From contig JAKSLX010000015.1 in assembly GCA_024400915.1 (NCBI GenBank), forward strand, positions 10,368-74,367: DNA of 64,000 nucleotides, read 5' to 3'. Origin of the DNA: Treponema sp. (lineage in GTDB: Bacteria > Spirochaetota > Spirochaetia > Treponematales > Treponemataceae). The notes beneath the pieces were generated by a model, which saw nothing but the letters and a program-made list of their open reading frames with translations, made no database searches and had not been told where the DNA came from. Numbering within the stretch: position 1 is the stretch's first letter; each line of letters begins with the position of its first letter. Positions 49,960-58,834 of the stretch are shown here, one piece after another. Both the position numbers and the translations under genes were made by a program.

Positions 49960-50499
49960 ATGAAAGCACTGGTAATAAATTGCAGTCCCGTCAGAAATGG
50001 GGCTACGGCAGAAATGGTAAAAATCGTAATCGAAGAACTGAATGAAAAATATGAAGTAAAATCCATCTGCATCGACGATTACAAAATTGAATTTTGCAAA
50101 GGATGCAGAACCTGCCACGAAACGGCGAAGTGCAATTTGAAGGATGATTTTCTGTCTGTGGTAAAGGAATTCGAAAATGCAGATGTAATCGTTTCCTGTG
50201 CTCCTTCCTATTGGGCAGATGTTCCAGGCCAGTTCAAGGTGTTCATCGACAGGTGGACTCCATGGTGCAACACCCATGAACCTCATGCAAAATTACTGGC
50301 AGGAAAAAAAGGTTATTCCATCGTTCAGAGAACAGGACCTGGAATGCACGAATGCGAAAGATTGATTCAGACCATCGAACATTTTTACGGCCATCTCGAA
50401 ATCGAATGTGCTGGAAGAATTGGATTTACATCGGTAGAAAATAAGGAAGATCTTCTGAAGCACAAGGCTGAACTGATAGAATTCTGCAGCAACATTTAG
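49960..50499 (+). CDS. NAD(P)H-dependent flavin oxidoreductase
   Basis: 179 residues of the flavodoxin-like FMN reductase family. MKALVINCSPVRNGATAEMV is the flavin phosphate loop, FCKGCRTCHETAKCNL a Cys cluster like that at 45041, and VIVSCAPSYWADVPGQFKVFI the second flavin loop. It probably carries electrons to an unknown acceptor. GAGGGG precedes the ATG. It precedes tRNA-Val, with a hairpin between. Confidence 0.82.
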   Translation: MKALVINCSPVRNGATAEMVKIVIEELNEKYEVKSICIDDYKIEFCKGCRTCHETAKCNLKDDFLSVVKEFENADVIVSCAPSYWADVPGQFKVFIDRWTPWCNTHEPHAKLLAGKKGYSIVQRTGPGMHECERLIQTIEHFYGHLEIECAGRIGFTSVENKEDLLKHKAELIEFCSNI

Positions 50500-50523
50500 A
50501 GGGAGAATTTTTTCTTTCCCTCT
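50498..50523 (+). terminator. hairpin after the flavoprotein gene
   Basis: AGAGGGA (50498-50504) pairs with TCCCTCT (50517-50523). No T run follows, so termination is uncertain. Confidence 0.45.
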
Positions 50524-50551
50524 AGACACAAAAGTGAAAATTCTATATATT
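50523..50551 (+). promoter_or_regulatory. tRNA-Val promoter
   Basis: TAGACA (50523-50528), 17-base spacer, TATATT (50546-50551), about 12 bases before the mature tRNA 5' end. Confidence 0.6.
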
Positions 50552-50563
50552 CTTAATCACGTC

Positions 50564-50637
50564 GGGCGCTTAGCTCAGCTGGTACGAGCGTCTGGTTTAC
50601 ACCCAGAATGTCGGGGGTTCGATCCCCTCAGCGCCCA
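50564..50637 (+). tRNA. tRNA-Val (anticodon UAC)
   Basis: A 74-base cloverleaf. The acceptor pairs GGGCGCT (50564-50570) with AGCGCCC (50630-50636), discriminator A. The anticodon arm is TCTGG-TTTACAC-CCAGA with anticodon TAC, and the T arm GGGGG-TTCGATC-CCCTC. CCA is not encoded. It reads GUA and, with modification, other valine codons. Confidence 0.96.
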
Positions 50638-50641
50638 CTAC

Positions 50642-50676
50642 AAAGCTTCATGTTCTGCATGGAGCTTTTTTTATTT
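50642..50676 (+). terminator. tRNA-Val terminator
   Basis: AAGCTTCATG (50643-50652) pairs with CATGGAGCTT (50658-50667), one G-T pair, then a T run. Confidence 0.8.
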
Positions 50677-50710
50677 TTAAAATGAAAACAAAATCGTAAA
50701 GGAGGACACC

Positions 50711-51646
50711 ATGAAAAACAGTTCAGCCTGTCCAAAATCCCTTGGAATTTTTTTTGCGGTAATTACCATCTTTATCTGGGGCATAACTTTTGTTTCAACA
50801 AAATACCTTTTGAAAAATTTTTCTGCCTTTGAAATTCTTTTTGTAAGATTCATCCTTGCATACCTTGGACTTTGGATCATCAAGCCTGTTTCATTAAAGC
50901 TGGAGAACAAAAAAGACAATGTCTGGTTTTTCCTTGCGGGACTTTCGGGAATCATCATCTATCAGTTTACGGAGAACGCAGCCATTTCATTTACAACTGC
51001 ATCAAACGTAAGCATCATAGTTTCCATCTGTCCAATGTTCACCGCCATCATTGCCCAGATTTTTTTTAAGGAAAAACACATCACCATATTTTTTGTAGTG
51101 GGATTCATCATTGCAATTTCAGGAATCGTTCTTGTCAGCCTGAACGGAGCTTCGGGCCTTCATTTCAATCCAAAGGGCGATCTGCTTGCCTTGGCATCTG
51201 CGGTCTGCTGGGGCTTCTATTCCATGGCCGTTTCAAAAATCAACAGCATGAACCTTGACAGGATTCTCTGTACTAGACGGATGTTTTTTTACGCAGTGAT
51301 CACCATGATTCCTTTTGCAGTTTTCGGGATTTTTGAAAATGATCCATCGAGTTCCTTCTACCTGAACATGGATGCACAGAAAAATGCGGAAAGATTTTCA
51401 AGTCTGGTTTCCTGGGCAAATTTCTGCTTCCTTGGTCTTGGTGCTTCCGCTTTCTGCTTTGTAGTGTGGAACGTTGCCTGCAAGACTCTTGGCACCGTCA
51501 AAGTTACCGTCGGCATTTACATGATTCCAGTTGTAACGATTATTTTTGCTTTCTTCATTCTTGGAGAAAAACTGACAGTTCTTGGAGCTGTGGGCTGCGT
51601 GCTTACAATCGCAGGTCTTGCAATTTCCAACAGGGGGAATAAATGA
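50711..51646 (+). CDS. EamA/DMT-family transporter
   Basis: 311 residues with ten hydrophobic segments in two EamA domains. FIWGITFVSTKYLLKNFSAF (first repeat) and GDLLALASAVCWGFYSMAVS (second repeat) are the canonical starts, and VGIYMIPVVTIIFAFFILGE the end of the second. It is a different subgroup from the one at 40983. The substrate is unknown. AGGAGG precedes the ATG. It overlaps the Nudix gene by 4 bases. Confidence 0.88.
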   Translation: MKNSSACPKSLGIFFAVITIFIWGITFVSTKYLLKNFSAFEILFVRFILAYLGLWIIKPVSLKLENKKDNVWFFLAGLSGIIIYQFTENAAISFTTASNVSIIVSICPMFTAIIAQIFFKEKHITIFFVVGFIIAISGIVLVSLNGASGLHFNPKGDLLALASAVCWGFYSMAVSKINSMNLDRILCTRRMFFYAVITMIPFAVFGIFENDPSSSFYLNMDAQKNAERFSSLVSWANFCFLGLGASAFCFVVWNVACKTLGTVKVTVGIYMIPVVTIIFAFFILGEKLTVLGAVGCVLTIAGLAISNRGNK

Positions 51647-52113
51647 AATCGCCATTGACTACACTTTGCTACATTGAAAAAGACGGCTGCTACCTCATGC
51701 TTCACCGCGTAAAAAAACAGAACGACATAAACAAAGACAAGTGGATCGGAGTTGGAGGTCATTTCGAATTCGGCGAAAGCCCAGAAGATTGCCTTCTGCG
51801 TGAAGTAAAGGAAGAAACGGGCCTTGTTTTGAATTCATATAAATTCCGCGGAATCGTAACCTTTGTAAGCCGTGAGGACAGAAAGGATGACGTGTGCGAA
51901 TACATGTGCCTTTACACAAGCGATGATTTTTCCGGAGAGCTCATTGACTGCGATGAAGGAAAGCTTGAATGGGTAAAAAAATCGGAATTCAAAAACCTGA
52001 ATTTCTGGGAAGGGGATTACGTGTTCCTTGACCTGATAGAAAAAAATGCACCGTTCTTTTCTCTTAAGCTTGTGTACAAAAATGGCCGTCTGATTGAAAC
52101 AGTAATTTCGTAA
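51643..52113 (+). CDS. Nudix hydrolase
   Basis: 156 residues. The Nudix box is complete: GGHFEFGESPEDCLLREVKE, then ETGL (GX5EX7REUXEEXGU). Sequence and length suggest an 8-oxo-dGTP diphosphatase (MutT-like) or related nucleotide pyrophosphatase. The start overlaps the transporter stop (ATGA), so the two are co-translated. A bidirectional terminator follows. Confidence 0.88.
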   Translation: MKSPLTTLCYIEKDGCYLMLHRVKKQNDINKDKWIGVGGHFEFGESPEDCLLREVKEETGLVLNSYKFRGIVTFVSREDRKDDVCEYMCLYTSDDFSGELIDCDEGKLEWVKKSEFKNLNFWEGDYVFLDLIEKNAPFFSLKLVYKNGRLIETVIS

Positions 52114-52130
52114 ATGAATTCATCTTAAAA

Positions 52131-52175
52131 TAAAAACCCCATGGCTAAAGACAATTTCAACCATGGGGTTTTTGA
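52131..52175. terminator. bidirectional terminator between the Nudix gene and pyrF
   Basis: AAAACCCCATGG (52133-52144) pairs perfectly with CCATGGGGTTTT (52161-52172), with A and T tails on either side, between convergent genes. Confidence 0.85.
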
Positions 52176-52192
52176 TGAATGGAAAATCAAAA

Positions 52193-53098
52193 TCAGAATC
52201 TAAGCAAATCTTCCTTTGAAGCAATGGCAGCCTTTGCGGCGGAAGTTACGATGTCTGCCATTGTAACGGTTCCATTTTCTACCTTTGCAGTGCAGTCAGA
52301 ATCTTTCTTCCATGCGCAGAGAATTCCGCGTGAAGAGTTTACTGTTCCGCCTGCTTCCTTCATGAGAGTTCCGCAGATCTTAGCATCTCCACCCTGGGCA
52401 CCGTAGCCTGGGATAAGGAAGTAGATGTCCTTGTATGCATCCCTCAATGCCTTGGCATCGCTTTCTTCAGTACAGCCGACAACAGCACCGACAGGAGAAC
52501 AAGTCTGGTCTGGATAGGTAGCCTTCATTTCCTGGCTTATTCTTTCAAGTTCATTTCCAACCTGATCAAGAACTCTTCCGCCGTCCTTAAGTTCCTTCTG
52601 TTCAATATCCACCATGCCAGGGTTGCTTGTCCTCAGAAGAACAAAGATTCCTTTGCCTGCTTTTGTGCAGTATTCTGTAAAAGGTTTGAGCGTGTCGAAT
52701 CCCATGTAAGGATTGATAGTGATGATGTCTGTTTCAAAGTCACCGGTAAAGTGCGCCCTTGCGTATGCACCTGCAGTTGCCGCAATGTCTCCGCGCTTGA
52801 TGTCTGAAATGCAGATGAGTCCCGATTCCTTTACCAGCTTAAGGGTTTCGGCATAAACCTTGATTCCTTCAATTCCCATTGCCTCATAGTATGCAATCTG
52901 AACCTTAAAACAGCAGGCGCTTTTGTCCTCTGCAATTTTCTTGATGAGCTGCCTGTTGTATTCAAGTACAGCCTGGGCTGGGCTTTCAAATGTCTTGAGT
53001 ATTGATTCTGGAATATATGATGGGTCAGTATCAAGTCCAACGCAAAGTGGTCCGTTCTTTACGGCCAGTTCCTGTAAAATCTGCATATTGTGTTTCAT
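52193..53098 (-). CDS. pyrF: orotidine 5'-phosphate decarboxylase, type 2
   Basis: 301 residues from the ATG at 53098; a longer frame to 53197 runs through the promoter and into the ompA-type gene on the other strand. LCVGLDTDPSYIPESIL, CFKVQIAYYEAMGIEGIKVY, ICISDIKRGDIAATAGAYAR (catalytic D-x-K-R-x-D) and FLIPGYGAQGG mark the longer type-2 family. It converts OMP to UMP. No other pyr gene is nearby. The promoter is 7 bases from the ATG. Confidence 0.93.
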   Translation of the reverse strand: MKHNMQILQELAVKNGPLCVGLDTDPSYIPESILKTFESPAQAVLEYNRQLIKKIAEDKSACCFKVQIAYYEAMGIEGIKVYAETLKLVKESGLICISDIKRGDIAATAGAYARAHFTGDFETDIITINPYMGFDTLKPFTEYCTKAGKGIFVLLRTSNPGMVDIEQKELKDGGRVLDQVGNELERISQEMKATYPDQTCSPVGAVVGCTEESDAKALRDAYKDIYFLIPGYGAQGGDAKICGTLMKEAGGTVNSSRGILCAWKKDSDCTAKVENGTVTMADIVTSAAKAAIASKEDLLRF

Positions 53099-53105
53099 AG
53101 CTGCG

Positions 53106-53134
53106 ATTATACTCCGATAATAAAAATATGAACA
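53106..53134. promoter_or_regulatory. overlapping divergent promoters of pyrF (-) and the OmpA-family gene (+)
   Basis: Minus: TGTTCA (53134-53129), 17-base spacer, TATAAT (53111-53106), 7 bases to the pyrF ATG. Plus: TATACT at 53108-53113 overlaps the same bases, 14 before the ATG at 53128. RNA polymerase could occupy only one direction at a time. Confidence 0.6.
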
Positions 53135-54561
53135 GAGTACAGAAAATCTTCTTGATATTGATATCGACAATAATATTGGCTTTAGTTGCCATGCCACTAT
53201 ATGGGCAGGAAACGCTCCTTCAATATAACGGCAGTGGGAGTTACATTTACATTGAACGCACAGATCTTCGACGCTACGACAACGGAAAGTATACTGGGCT
53301 TGTAAGCCGTGAAATCCGTTCCTTCATCAGTCCTATGGGAGTTCCTAAGGGAGGCAATCCTAAGGACAGTTATTATGACGGTAATTTCTATGTTGCGGAA
53401 GGAACCATGCGTGCAAGGGCATCCGTTGGAGAGGAAATCAACAATTCAATTCCTTCGACATTCAAGATAACTCCTGACGGACAGCTGGTAATGATCAAGG
53501 ATAATGGCTATCCGACTTTCAGAAGTTTCCCTGCTTTTACAAGAAAAGCCATAAAATATGGTGACAGATGGCAGGCAAAGGCAGAGCGTGTGGTGGATCC
53601 TTTAAACAAAGGCGTAAAAACAAAGATGCCTATTTATGTTGAATACACCTACCTTCGAGATGACAGTTTTCATGGGGAAGAAGTCTATGTAATCGGTGCG
53701 CAGTGGGCAACGCGATATGGCCTGGCTGCAACCCTTGATTTTGGTGGTGACAGGGATTTGAAATTTGCCCAGGGTAGCCATAAGGCAAACATACTTGTAA
53801 GCAAGGTGACAGGCAATGCTCTGGTTGTTAGGGATACAGTCGATGAAGAATTCCAATATATGGATGGGACCAAAGTTGCCTTTAAGGGTACAATTTCCAT
53901 GTTTACGGAATACCCTCCTGCATACGACAAGGAAAAGCTTTTCCCAGCTCTTCAGCGCATAGCATCTGTATCCAAAGAAGAACTTAAGGAAATTATGGAT
54001 AATCTAGTAACAGATTCTGCCTGGATGGATACAGGCAAGGTGGCAGATAAGGCTTCAGGAACAGAAGCAGGGGGCAGTTCTGGTGACAGGTTGGAGGACT
54101 CTGCGATTTCTGGCATTGGTATGGGAGCAGAAAAAGAAAATGCTTTGGCTAAAGTAAGTAATATGGGTGCAGAATCATCCACAGGAGAAACCAAGGTTAC
54201 AGTTGAAAATACAGCTGCAGGAATCCGCCTTACGATGCAGAACCTAAAATTCAAGCCAGACAGTGCAGAACTTTTGGGAGGCGAAAGCCAGCGCCTTGAT
54301 GACATTGCAGCTCTTCTTAAAATGGTGCCAGATCAGATGATTCTTATAGAGGGACACACCGCAAGTGTCGGTAATCCAAAGGGAGAGATGCAGCTGTCCT
54401 TGGAACGTGCAGATTCAATAAAAAGGGCCCTTGTAAAGCGAGGTGTGGGTGCAGATAAATTCATCGTAAAGGGGTCAGGAGGAACAAAGCCAGTGGCAGA
54501 CAATTCGACGGCAGCTGGAAAGGCAAGAAACCGCCGCGTAGAGATTACGATTCTTGAATAG
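53128..54561 (+). CDS. OmpA-family outer-membrane/periplasmic protein
   Basis: 477 residues. A signal peptide (FLILISTIILALVAMPLYGQ) is followed by a ~270-residue region of unknown beta-rich fold (TFKITPDGQLVMIKDNGYPT), a Gly/Ser/Ala linker (~305-365), and a C-terminal OmpA peptidoglycan-binding domain (~370-477: LKFKPDSAELLGGESQRLDD, ILIEGHTASVGNPKGEMQLS, GVGADKFIVKGSGGTKPVAD, ARNRRVEITI). It probably links the outer membrane to the cell wall. No ribosome-binding site is visible. It overlaps the convergent GGDEF gene by 17 bases. Confidence 0.88.
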   Translation: MNRVQKIFLILISTIILALVAMPLYGQETLLQYNGSGSYIYIERTDLRRYDNGKYTGLVSREIRSFISPMGVPKGGNPKDSYYDGNFYVAEGTMRARASVGEEINNSIPSTFKITPDGQLVMIKDNGYPTFRSFPAFTRKAIKYGDRWQAKAERVVDPLNKGVKTKMPIYVEYTYLRDDSFHGEEVYVIGAQWATRYGLAATLDFGGDRDLKFAQGSHKANILVSKVTGNALVVRDTVDEEFQYMDGTKVAFKGTISMFTEYPPAYDKEKLFPALQRIASVSKEELKEIMDNLVTDSAWMDTGKVADKASGTEAGGSSGDRLEDSAISGIGMGAEKENALAKVSNMGAESSTGETKVTVENTAAGIRLTMQNLKFKPDSAELLGGESQRLDDIAALLKMVPDQMILIEGHTASVGNPKGEMQLSLERADSIKRALVKRGVGADKFIVKGSGGTKPVADNSTAAGKARNRRVEITILE

Positions 54562-56521
54562 CCCTTCTTGTTCTGTATTTTGACTGCTTTTCCTTATAAA
54601 GCTCGTTGTCGGCAATGGCAAGGAGCTTTTCAAGGTCTGCTTCTTCGTTTCCGTTGAATTCAACGCACCCTATGCTGATGGAAAGTGTAAAGCTTTCCCC
54701 AGACTTTTCATTGTATTCAGCGCACTTGCTCTGTATAATCTTTTTCATCTCGGCAAATTTGGCTGCATTTAACTCCGGAGCAACAATGGCAAATTCATCG
54801 CCTCCAAGTCTTCCGATTATGTCCGAAGAGCGGAAAAGGCTTTTGAGAATTTCAGCCTCTGCCTTGATTGCCGTATCCCCTGCTGCATGGCCGTAGGTGT
54901 CGTTGATAACTTTAAGACCATCCATATCTCCAAAAAGTACGAGGCCTTTTTTCCCGTTCTTAATTGAATTTGCTATGGCTTCCTTGCCGTGGGAAATGAA
55001 TCCGCGCCTGTTGAGCAATCCCGTCATCTCGTCAGTAACGGAAACAAGCCTTATGTTGCTGTTTTCAAGTTCTAGTGCTCGTTTTTTCCTGAGGGCTTCG
55101 TAGGAATCGCTTGCCCTGGCGATTGTAGAAGAAAGCATCTTTATTGCAATGCCGTAAACTGCAGGATCAAGCGGTCCGGGTTTAAAAAGCAAATAGCCGT
55201 AAAGAATGGAATTGCAGTAAATGGATGAAACGGTCATTTCGTTAAGTGTGGCTATATGTCCATCCGGAATGATATTTTGATTCGGGTTAAAAGAAAATTT
55301 TCCGTTTTTAATGTTGAAGTGAAGGTTTACTTCCTGATCAAAAGAACTCAAGACGTGTGCCTTTGACGGAATTGGAAAATATTCAAATTTGTCCGTTGCA
55401 ACAGGCTTGTCAAAAAGAACAACAGCAGCCTTGGAAATTTTAAGGGAAGTGAAATCGGATTCAATTCTTTCCGAAAGATCATCAATTAAAATTCCGCTTT
55501 CAAGATTTGAATAAAGCTGGATGATTTTAATCATGCTGGACTTGTTGTAGTTCCACTGAGAAAGTTCAAAGAATCCATCCTTAAAATTCTTTGAAGTATG
55601 TTCTTTCCCCTTAAAGTCCTTGTATAGTTTTTTATCGGAACCCAATGGCAGGCATCCACACGATTGTCTGAAAAAGCAGGAAGAATGAATGGTGACGGTA
55701 TCAGTATTAAACCTTCCTTTGTAAACCATTTTGTAGAGAATTTTTGCAGCGTAGTAAGACTGTTTTTCTACATTCTGATTTATGGTGGTCAAAGTAGGAG
55801 AATAGGAGGTGGCGTCATCCTCATCATCAAAACCGGTAATAACAACATCCTTTGGAATTTTTACATTGCAGGAAGTAAGATAGTCAATGGATGCAAAGGC
55901 AAGGGAATCAGTAATGCAGGCAATGGTATCAAAACGGAATTTGCCGTAGCGCTTTTTGTAATCCTGAAGTCCATCAATTGCACTGTTGTAGGAAAGGTTT
56001 TCGCATTTGATGATATTTTCGTTGGCAACTTCTATGTTGTATTTTTTTAAGGTGGAATTAAAAGTCTTGATGCGCTGAAGAATATCAAGGGAAGGTGTTT
56101 TTGGAACGAAGATGGCAGGATTCCTGCACTTGTGTTTTTTTATGATGTGTTCTGCCAGTTGGATCATGCTGTCATCGCTGGAGTTGATGATGCAGGGGTA
56201 GTCGCTGTAGTCGTGGCCAATACAGATAACGGGAATGTTCATGAAGGATTTAAGGTAAGAGTGAATCTGGTCTGTAGTGGAATTTGTTTCCTGTGAGCCA
56301 CAAATGAAAATGACACCGTCAATGTTGTTCTTGTTGATGAGGGAAGCGATGGCTAGGCGCTGATATCCAAAATTATGCCCAAGGTAATTAAGTGGGCCAC
56401 AAGGGAAAACAAGAAATTCGACGTCTTTGGTGCTGAAAAATTTTGTGGCACCTTCAATAAGCCTCTGTGAATAGACAGATTCAATGTAATCTATAAAAAG
56501 TGCAAATCTCTTCCTTTCCAT
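54545..56521 (-). CDS. cytoplasmic diguanylate cyclase with LacI-type sugar-sensor domain
   Basis: 658 residues with no signal peptide or membrane segment. Residues ~1-285 resemble the periplasmic-binding-like ligand domain of LacI/GalR regulators (RFALFIDYIESVYSQRLIEG, DGVIFICGSQ, VVITGFDDEDDATSYSPTLT) but lack the helix-turn-helix. A middle region (~300-480) is unassigned. The C-terminal GGDEF domain (~490-655) has TDEMTGLLNRRGF, VIFGDMDGLKVINDTYGHAAG-type motif, GRLGGDEFAIV and an RSSD inhibitory site 5 residues upstream. It should make c-di-GMP in response to a sugar or similar ligand. A TATAAT box lies 9 bases before the ATG. Confidence 0.85.
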   Translation of the reverse strand: MERKRFALFIDYIESVYSQRLIEGATKFFSTKDVEFLVFPCGPLNYLGHNFGYQRLAIASLINKNNIDGVIFICGSQETNSTTDQIHSYLKSFMNIPVICIGHDYSDYPCIINSSDDSMIQLAEHIIKKHKCRNPAIFVPKTPSLDILQRIKTFNSTLKKYNIEVANENIIKCENLSYNSAIDGLQDYKKRYGKFRFDTIACITDSLAFASIDYLTSCNVKIPKDVVITGFDDEDDATSYSPTLTTINQNVEKQSYYAAKILYKMVYKGRFNTDTVTIHSSCFFRQSCGCLPLGSDKKLYKDFKGKEHTSKNFKDGFFELSQWNYNKSSMIKIIQLYSNLESGILIDDLSERIESDFTSLKISKAAVVLFDKPVATDKFEYFPIPSKAHVLSSFDQEVNLHFNIKNGKFSFNPNQNIIPDGHIATLNEMTVSSIYCNSILYGYLLFKPGPLDPAVYGIAIKMLSSTIARASDSYEALRKKRALELENSNIRLVSVTDEMTGLLNRRGFISHGKEAIANSIKNGKKGLVLFGDMDGLKVINDTYGHAAGDTAIKAEAEILKSLFRSSDIIGRLGGDEFAIVAPELNAAKFAEMKKIIQSKCAEYNEKSGESFTLSISIGCVEFNGNEEADLEKLLAIADNELYKEKQSKYRTRRAIQES

Positions 56522-56569
56522 AATTTTAAAATTATATACTGAATTGCAAAATTCTGCTACAAATATTCC

Positions 56570-57016
56570 ATGACGAGAATTCTATTTATATGTCACGGAA
56601 ACATTTGCCGTTCAACAATGGCAGAATTTGTAATGAAGAATCTGGTAAGGAAAGCCGGAAGGGAAGCTGAATTTTTCATAGATTCAAAAGCAACCAGTAC
56701 GGAAGAAATCGGCAATCCGCCTCATCCAGGAACCGTAAGAAAAATGCAGCAGGTTGGAATTCCAATGAATCCCCATCGGGCAAGCCAGATGAAAAAAAGC
56801 GACTATGAAGCTTTTGATTTAATTCTTGGAATGGACAGTTGGAACATCCGCAACATTTTAAAAATAACAGGGGGCGACAGTGAAAGCAAAGTGCACATGC
56901 TCCTTGACTACACCGATCACCCCCGTGACATCGCAGACCCCTGGTACACGCATAATTTCGACGAAACTTACAGCGATGTACTTGAAGGTTGCGAAGCCTT
57001 GCTTTCAAGCATTTGA
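56570..57016 (+). CDS. low-molecular-weight protein-tyrosine phosphatase
   Basis: 148 residues. The active-site loop CHGNICRSTMAE (CX5RS) sits at the N-terminus, and the general-acid loop DIADPWYTHNFDET is present. It dephosphorylates tyrosine-phosphorylated proteins or small aryl phosphates. It is divergent from the GGDEF gene (48 bp between). A -10-like TACAAA lies 6 bases before the ATG with no ribosome-binding site. Confidence 0.9.
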   Translation: MTRILFICHGNICRSTMAEFVMKNLVRKAGREAEFFIDSKATSTEEIGNPPHPGTVRKMQQVGIPMNPHRASQMKKSDYEAFDLILGMDSWNIRNILKITGGDSESKVHMLLDYTDHPRDIADPWYTHNFDETYSDVLEGCEALLSSI

Positions 57017-57025
57017 TGCATTCAG

Positions 57026-57514
57026 TTATTTTGCGTTGCTTGTATCAAGGGGAGGAAGCATCTGGCGCCAGTTGTGAACGCTGATGTTCAGGGCTTCGAT
57101 TGTTTCTGTATCAGTGTTGAACTTCTGTACAGTAATCCAATGACCTGCCTTAAGGTCATTAATCTCGATTTTTTCAATTGAGAATGGGAAAGGCATGTTA
57201 TCCTTGTCCTTTTTGTCGCCCTTCTTTGCCTTAGCAGGAATTCTTTTTGGTTCAACACGGGCAATTTTTGTCAAAGGATTCACATGAATCTTTTTGCTCT
57301 TACCGTCAGCATCTGTAATAACGATGATATTGGCATCAACATTAACTGAGCTTACGGTACCCATGACCTGCTTTTCGCCAAAATTAAAAGGAACGTGATG
57401 TCCTCTGAAAGCAGGACCATCTTTCCTATCCTGTTTCTGTGCGAAAACACAAGTTGTACCGATTACGACCATTGCAGCTGCAAGAACTGCTTTTTTGATT
57501 TTGTTAAGTTTCAT
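57026..57514 (-). CDS. secreted DUF5666-like protein
   Basis: 162 residues from the ATG at 57514, preceded by AGGAGGAA; a longer frame is less likely. A signal peptide (KKAVLAAAMVVIGTTCVFAQ) leads to a small beta-barrel-like domain, GTVSSVNVDANIIVITDADG and GHWITVQKFNTDTETIEALN, as in DUF5666 proteins. A Lys-rich patch (KKGDKKDKD) lies between. The function is unknown. Divergent from the two-component operon at 57698, whose first product is also a small secreted protein. Confidence 0.65.
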   Translation of the reverse strand: MKLNKIKKAVLAAAMVVIGTTCVFAQKQDRKDGPAFRGHHVPFNFGEKQVMGTVSSVNVDANIIVITDADGKSKKIHVNPLTKIARVEPKRIPAKAKKGDKKDKDNMPFPFSIEKIEINDLKAGHWITVQKFNTDTETIEALNISVHNWRQMLPPLDTSNAK

Positions 57515-57665
57515 AAGTATTCCTCCTGAGCAATTATTTATTGCTTTGGTTTTTTTAGAATGTTTTTCATTCATTCTGAAAATAAATATAACTCAATCCT
57601 ATACGCAAATCATTAAAAAGAGATTTTTACTAAATTAGAAATCTTTAATCTTTCTGAGGTTGTTC

Positions 57666-57693
57666 TAGACAATTTTCATATTTAATTTAGAAT
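57666..57693 (+). promoter_or_regulatory. promoter of the two-component operon
   Basis: TAGACA (57666-57671), 16-base spacer, TAGAAT (57688-57693), only 4 bases from the ATG at 57698 (7 from the following GTG). Confidence 0.5.
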
Positions 57694-57697
57694 TAGT

Positions 57698-58156
57698 ATG
57701 GTGAAGAAAATAGCATTTATATTTGTTCTGTCTGCGCTATTCTCATACATGTCGTATGCTGATGGCAGTAATCCTTCAAAAAGGGATTATGTTCCCTATC
57801 GTGGAATGAGAATTAAGACAGATCAGCAGGAATTCATGGTAAAAATACTCACGGCTCAGAAAAACTATAACGGTGAGAATTCCCTTATGGAAATTACTGT
57901 CAGGTTTTCTATGCCCATTGATCCACGAACAGTAAATTCAGAGACTGTTCTCTTAAACGGAAAAAAATGCGGGTCCAATGTCTTCTTTCATTTTGGAAGA
58001 AGAGGCGAAAGCGTTCGGGTAACTATAATCAATGCTGAGGATGAAGCCTATTCTCTGAAATTTGATGGAATTGAATCTTACAAAGGTGATAGCCTGCTGG
58101 AAAATGAATTTGAAAACATTCAGAGCGGAACTGAAATAGTAAAAGGACGGCATTAA
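57698..58156 (+). CDS. small secreted protein heading the two-component operon
   Basis: 152 residues with a signal peptide (KKIAFIFVLSALFSYMSYAD). The mature part (EFMVKILTAQKNYNGENSLM, ITVRFSMPIDPRTVNSETVL) resembles a single Ig-like or SbsA-type beta-sandwich; I do not assign a family. It ends 3 bases before the response regulator start, so it is the first gene of the operon and may be a periplasmic partner of the sensor. The true start may be the GTG at 57701. Confidence 0.6.
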   Translation: MVKKIAFIFVLSALFSYMSYADGSNPSKRDYVPYRGMRIKTDQQEFMVKILTAQKNYNGENSLMEITVRFSMPIDPRTVNSETVLLNGKKCGSNVFFHFGRRGESVRVTIINAEDEAYSLKFDGIESYKGDSLLENEFENIQSGTEIVKGRH

Positions 58157-58159
58157 GTT

Positions 58160-58834
58160 ATGGAAAAAATACTTGTAGTAGAAGATGATGATGGCATTGC
58201 AGAATTTGAAATCCTGGAACTTGAACATGAAGGGTTTGAAATAAAGAGGGCGGTAAACGGAAGGGAAGCTTTGGAATTTTTTGAGTCCTTTGCTCCCGAT
58301 GTAATTCTTCTTGATGTAATGCTTCCGGAACTCAGTGGACTCGAGGTTCTGAGAAGAATAAGAAAGACATCTTCTGTTCCGGTCATTATGGTAAGTGCCC
58401 GCGGAGAAACCTACGACAAGGTTAATGGTCTTGATGCCGGTGCCGACGACTACATAGCAAAACCTTTTGAGATTGAAGAACTCCTTGCACGCCTTAGGGC
58501 TGTTATACGTAGAAGTGACAAAGCAAATGCGGAAGGAAAGTCTTATACAATCGGCAACCTGGTTCTAAATACGGAAAGCATGGAAGTAACAAACAACGGC
58601 GTACTGGTAGAACTTTCAAAAACTGAATACCTGCTTTTAAAGTGCCTTATGTCTAATCTGGATGTGGTTTTAAGCCGCGATGCTATCATCGACAAGGTTT
58701 GGGGCGAAGGCCACAGCATTGATGTAAATGCAGTTGATGTCTATGTCCGCTATTTAAGAAGCAAGCTGGGGGAAGGAATCATTTCCACCGTCCGTGGTGC
58801 TGGCTATGTAATCAGGTCGGAGCAGAAAAATTGA
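58160..58834 (+). CDS. OmpR/PhoB-family response regulator
   Basis: 224 residues. The receiver domain has LVVEDDDGIAEFEILELEHE, phospho-acceptor Asp in DVILLDVMLPELSGLEVL, and Lys in YIAKPFEIEELLARL. The C-terminal winged helix has LSKTEYLLLKCLMSNLDVVL and DVYVRYLRSKLGEGIISTVR. It pairs with the sensor kinase directly downstream (4-base overlap, TTGA). Its targets are unknown; the operon itself and the divergent DUF5666 gene are candidates. Confidence 0.93.
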   Translation: MEKILVVEDDDGIAEFEILELEHEGFEIKRAVNGREALEFFESFAPDVILLDVMLPELSGLEVLRRIRKTSSVPVIMVSARGETYDKVNGLDAGADDYIAKPFEIEELLARLRAVIRRSDKANAEGKSYTIGNLVLNTESMEVTNNGVLVELSKTEYLLLKCLMSNLDVVLSRDAIIDKVWGEGHSIDVNAVDVYVRYLRSKLGEGIISTVRGAGYVIRSEQKN

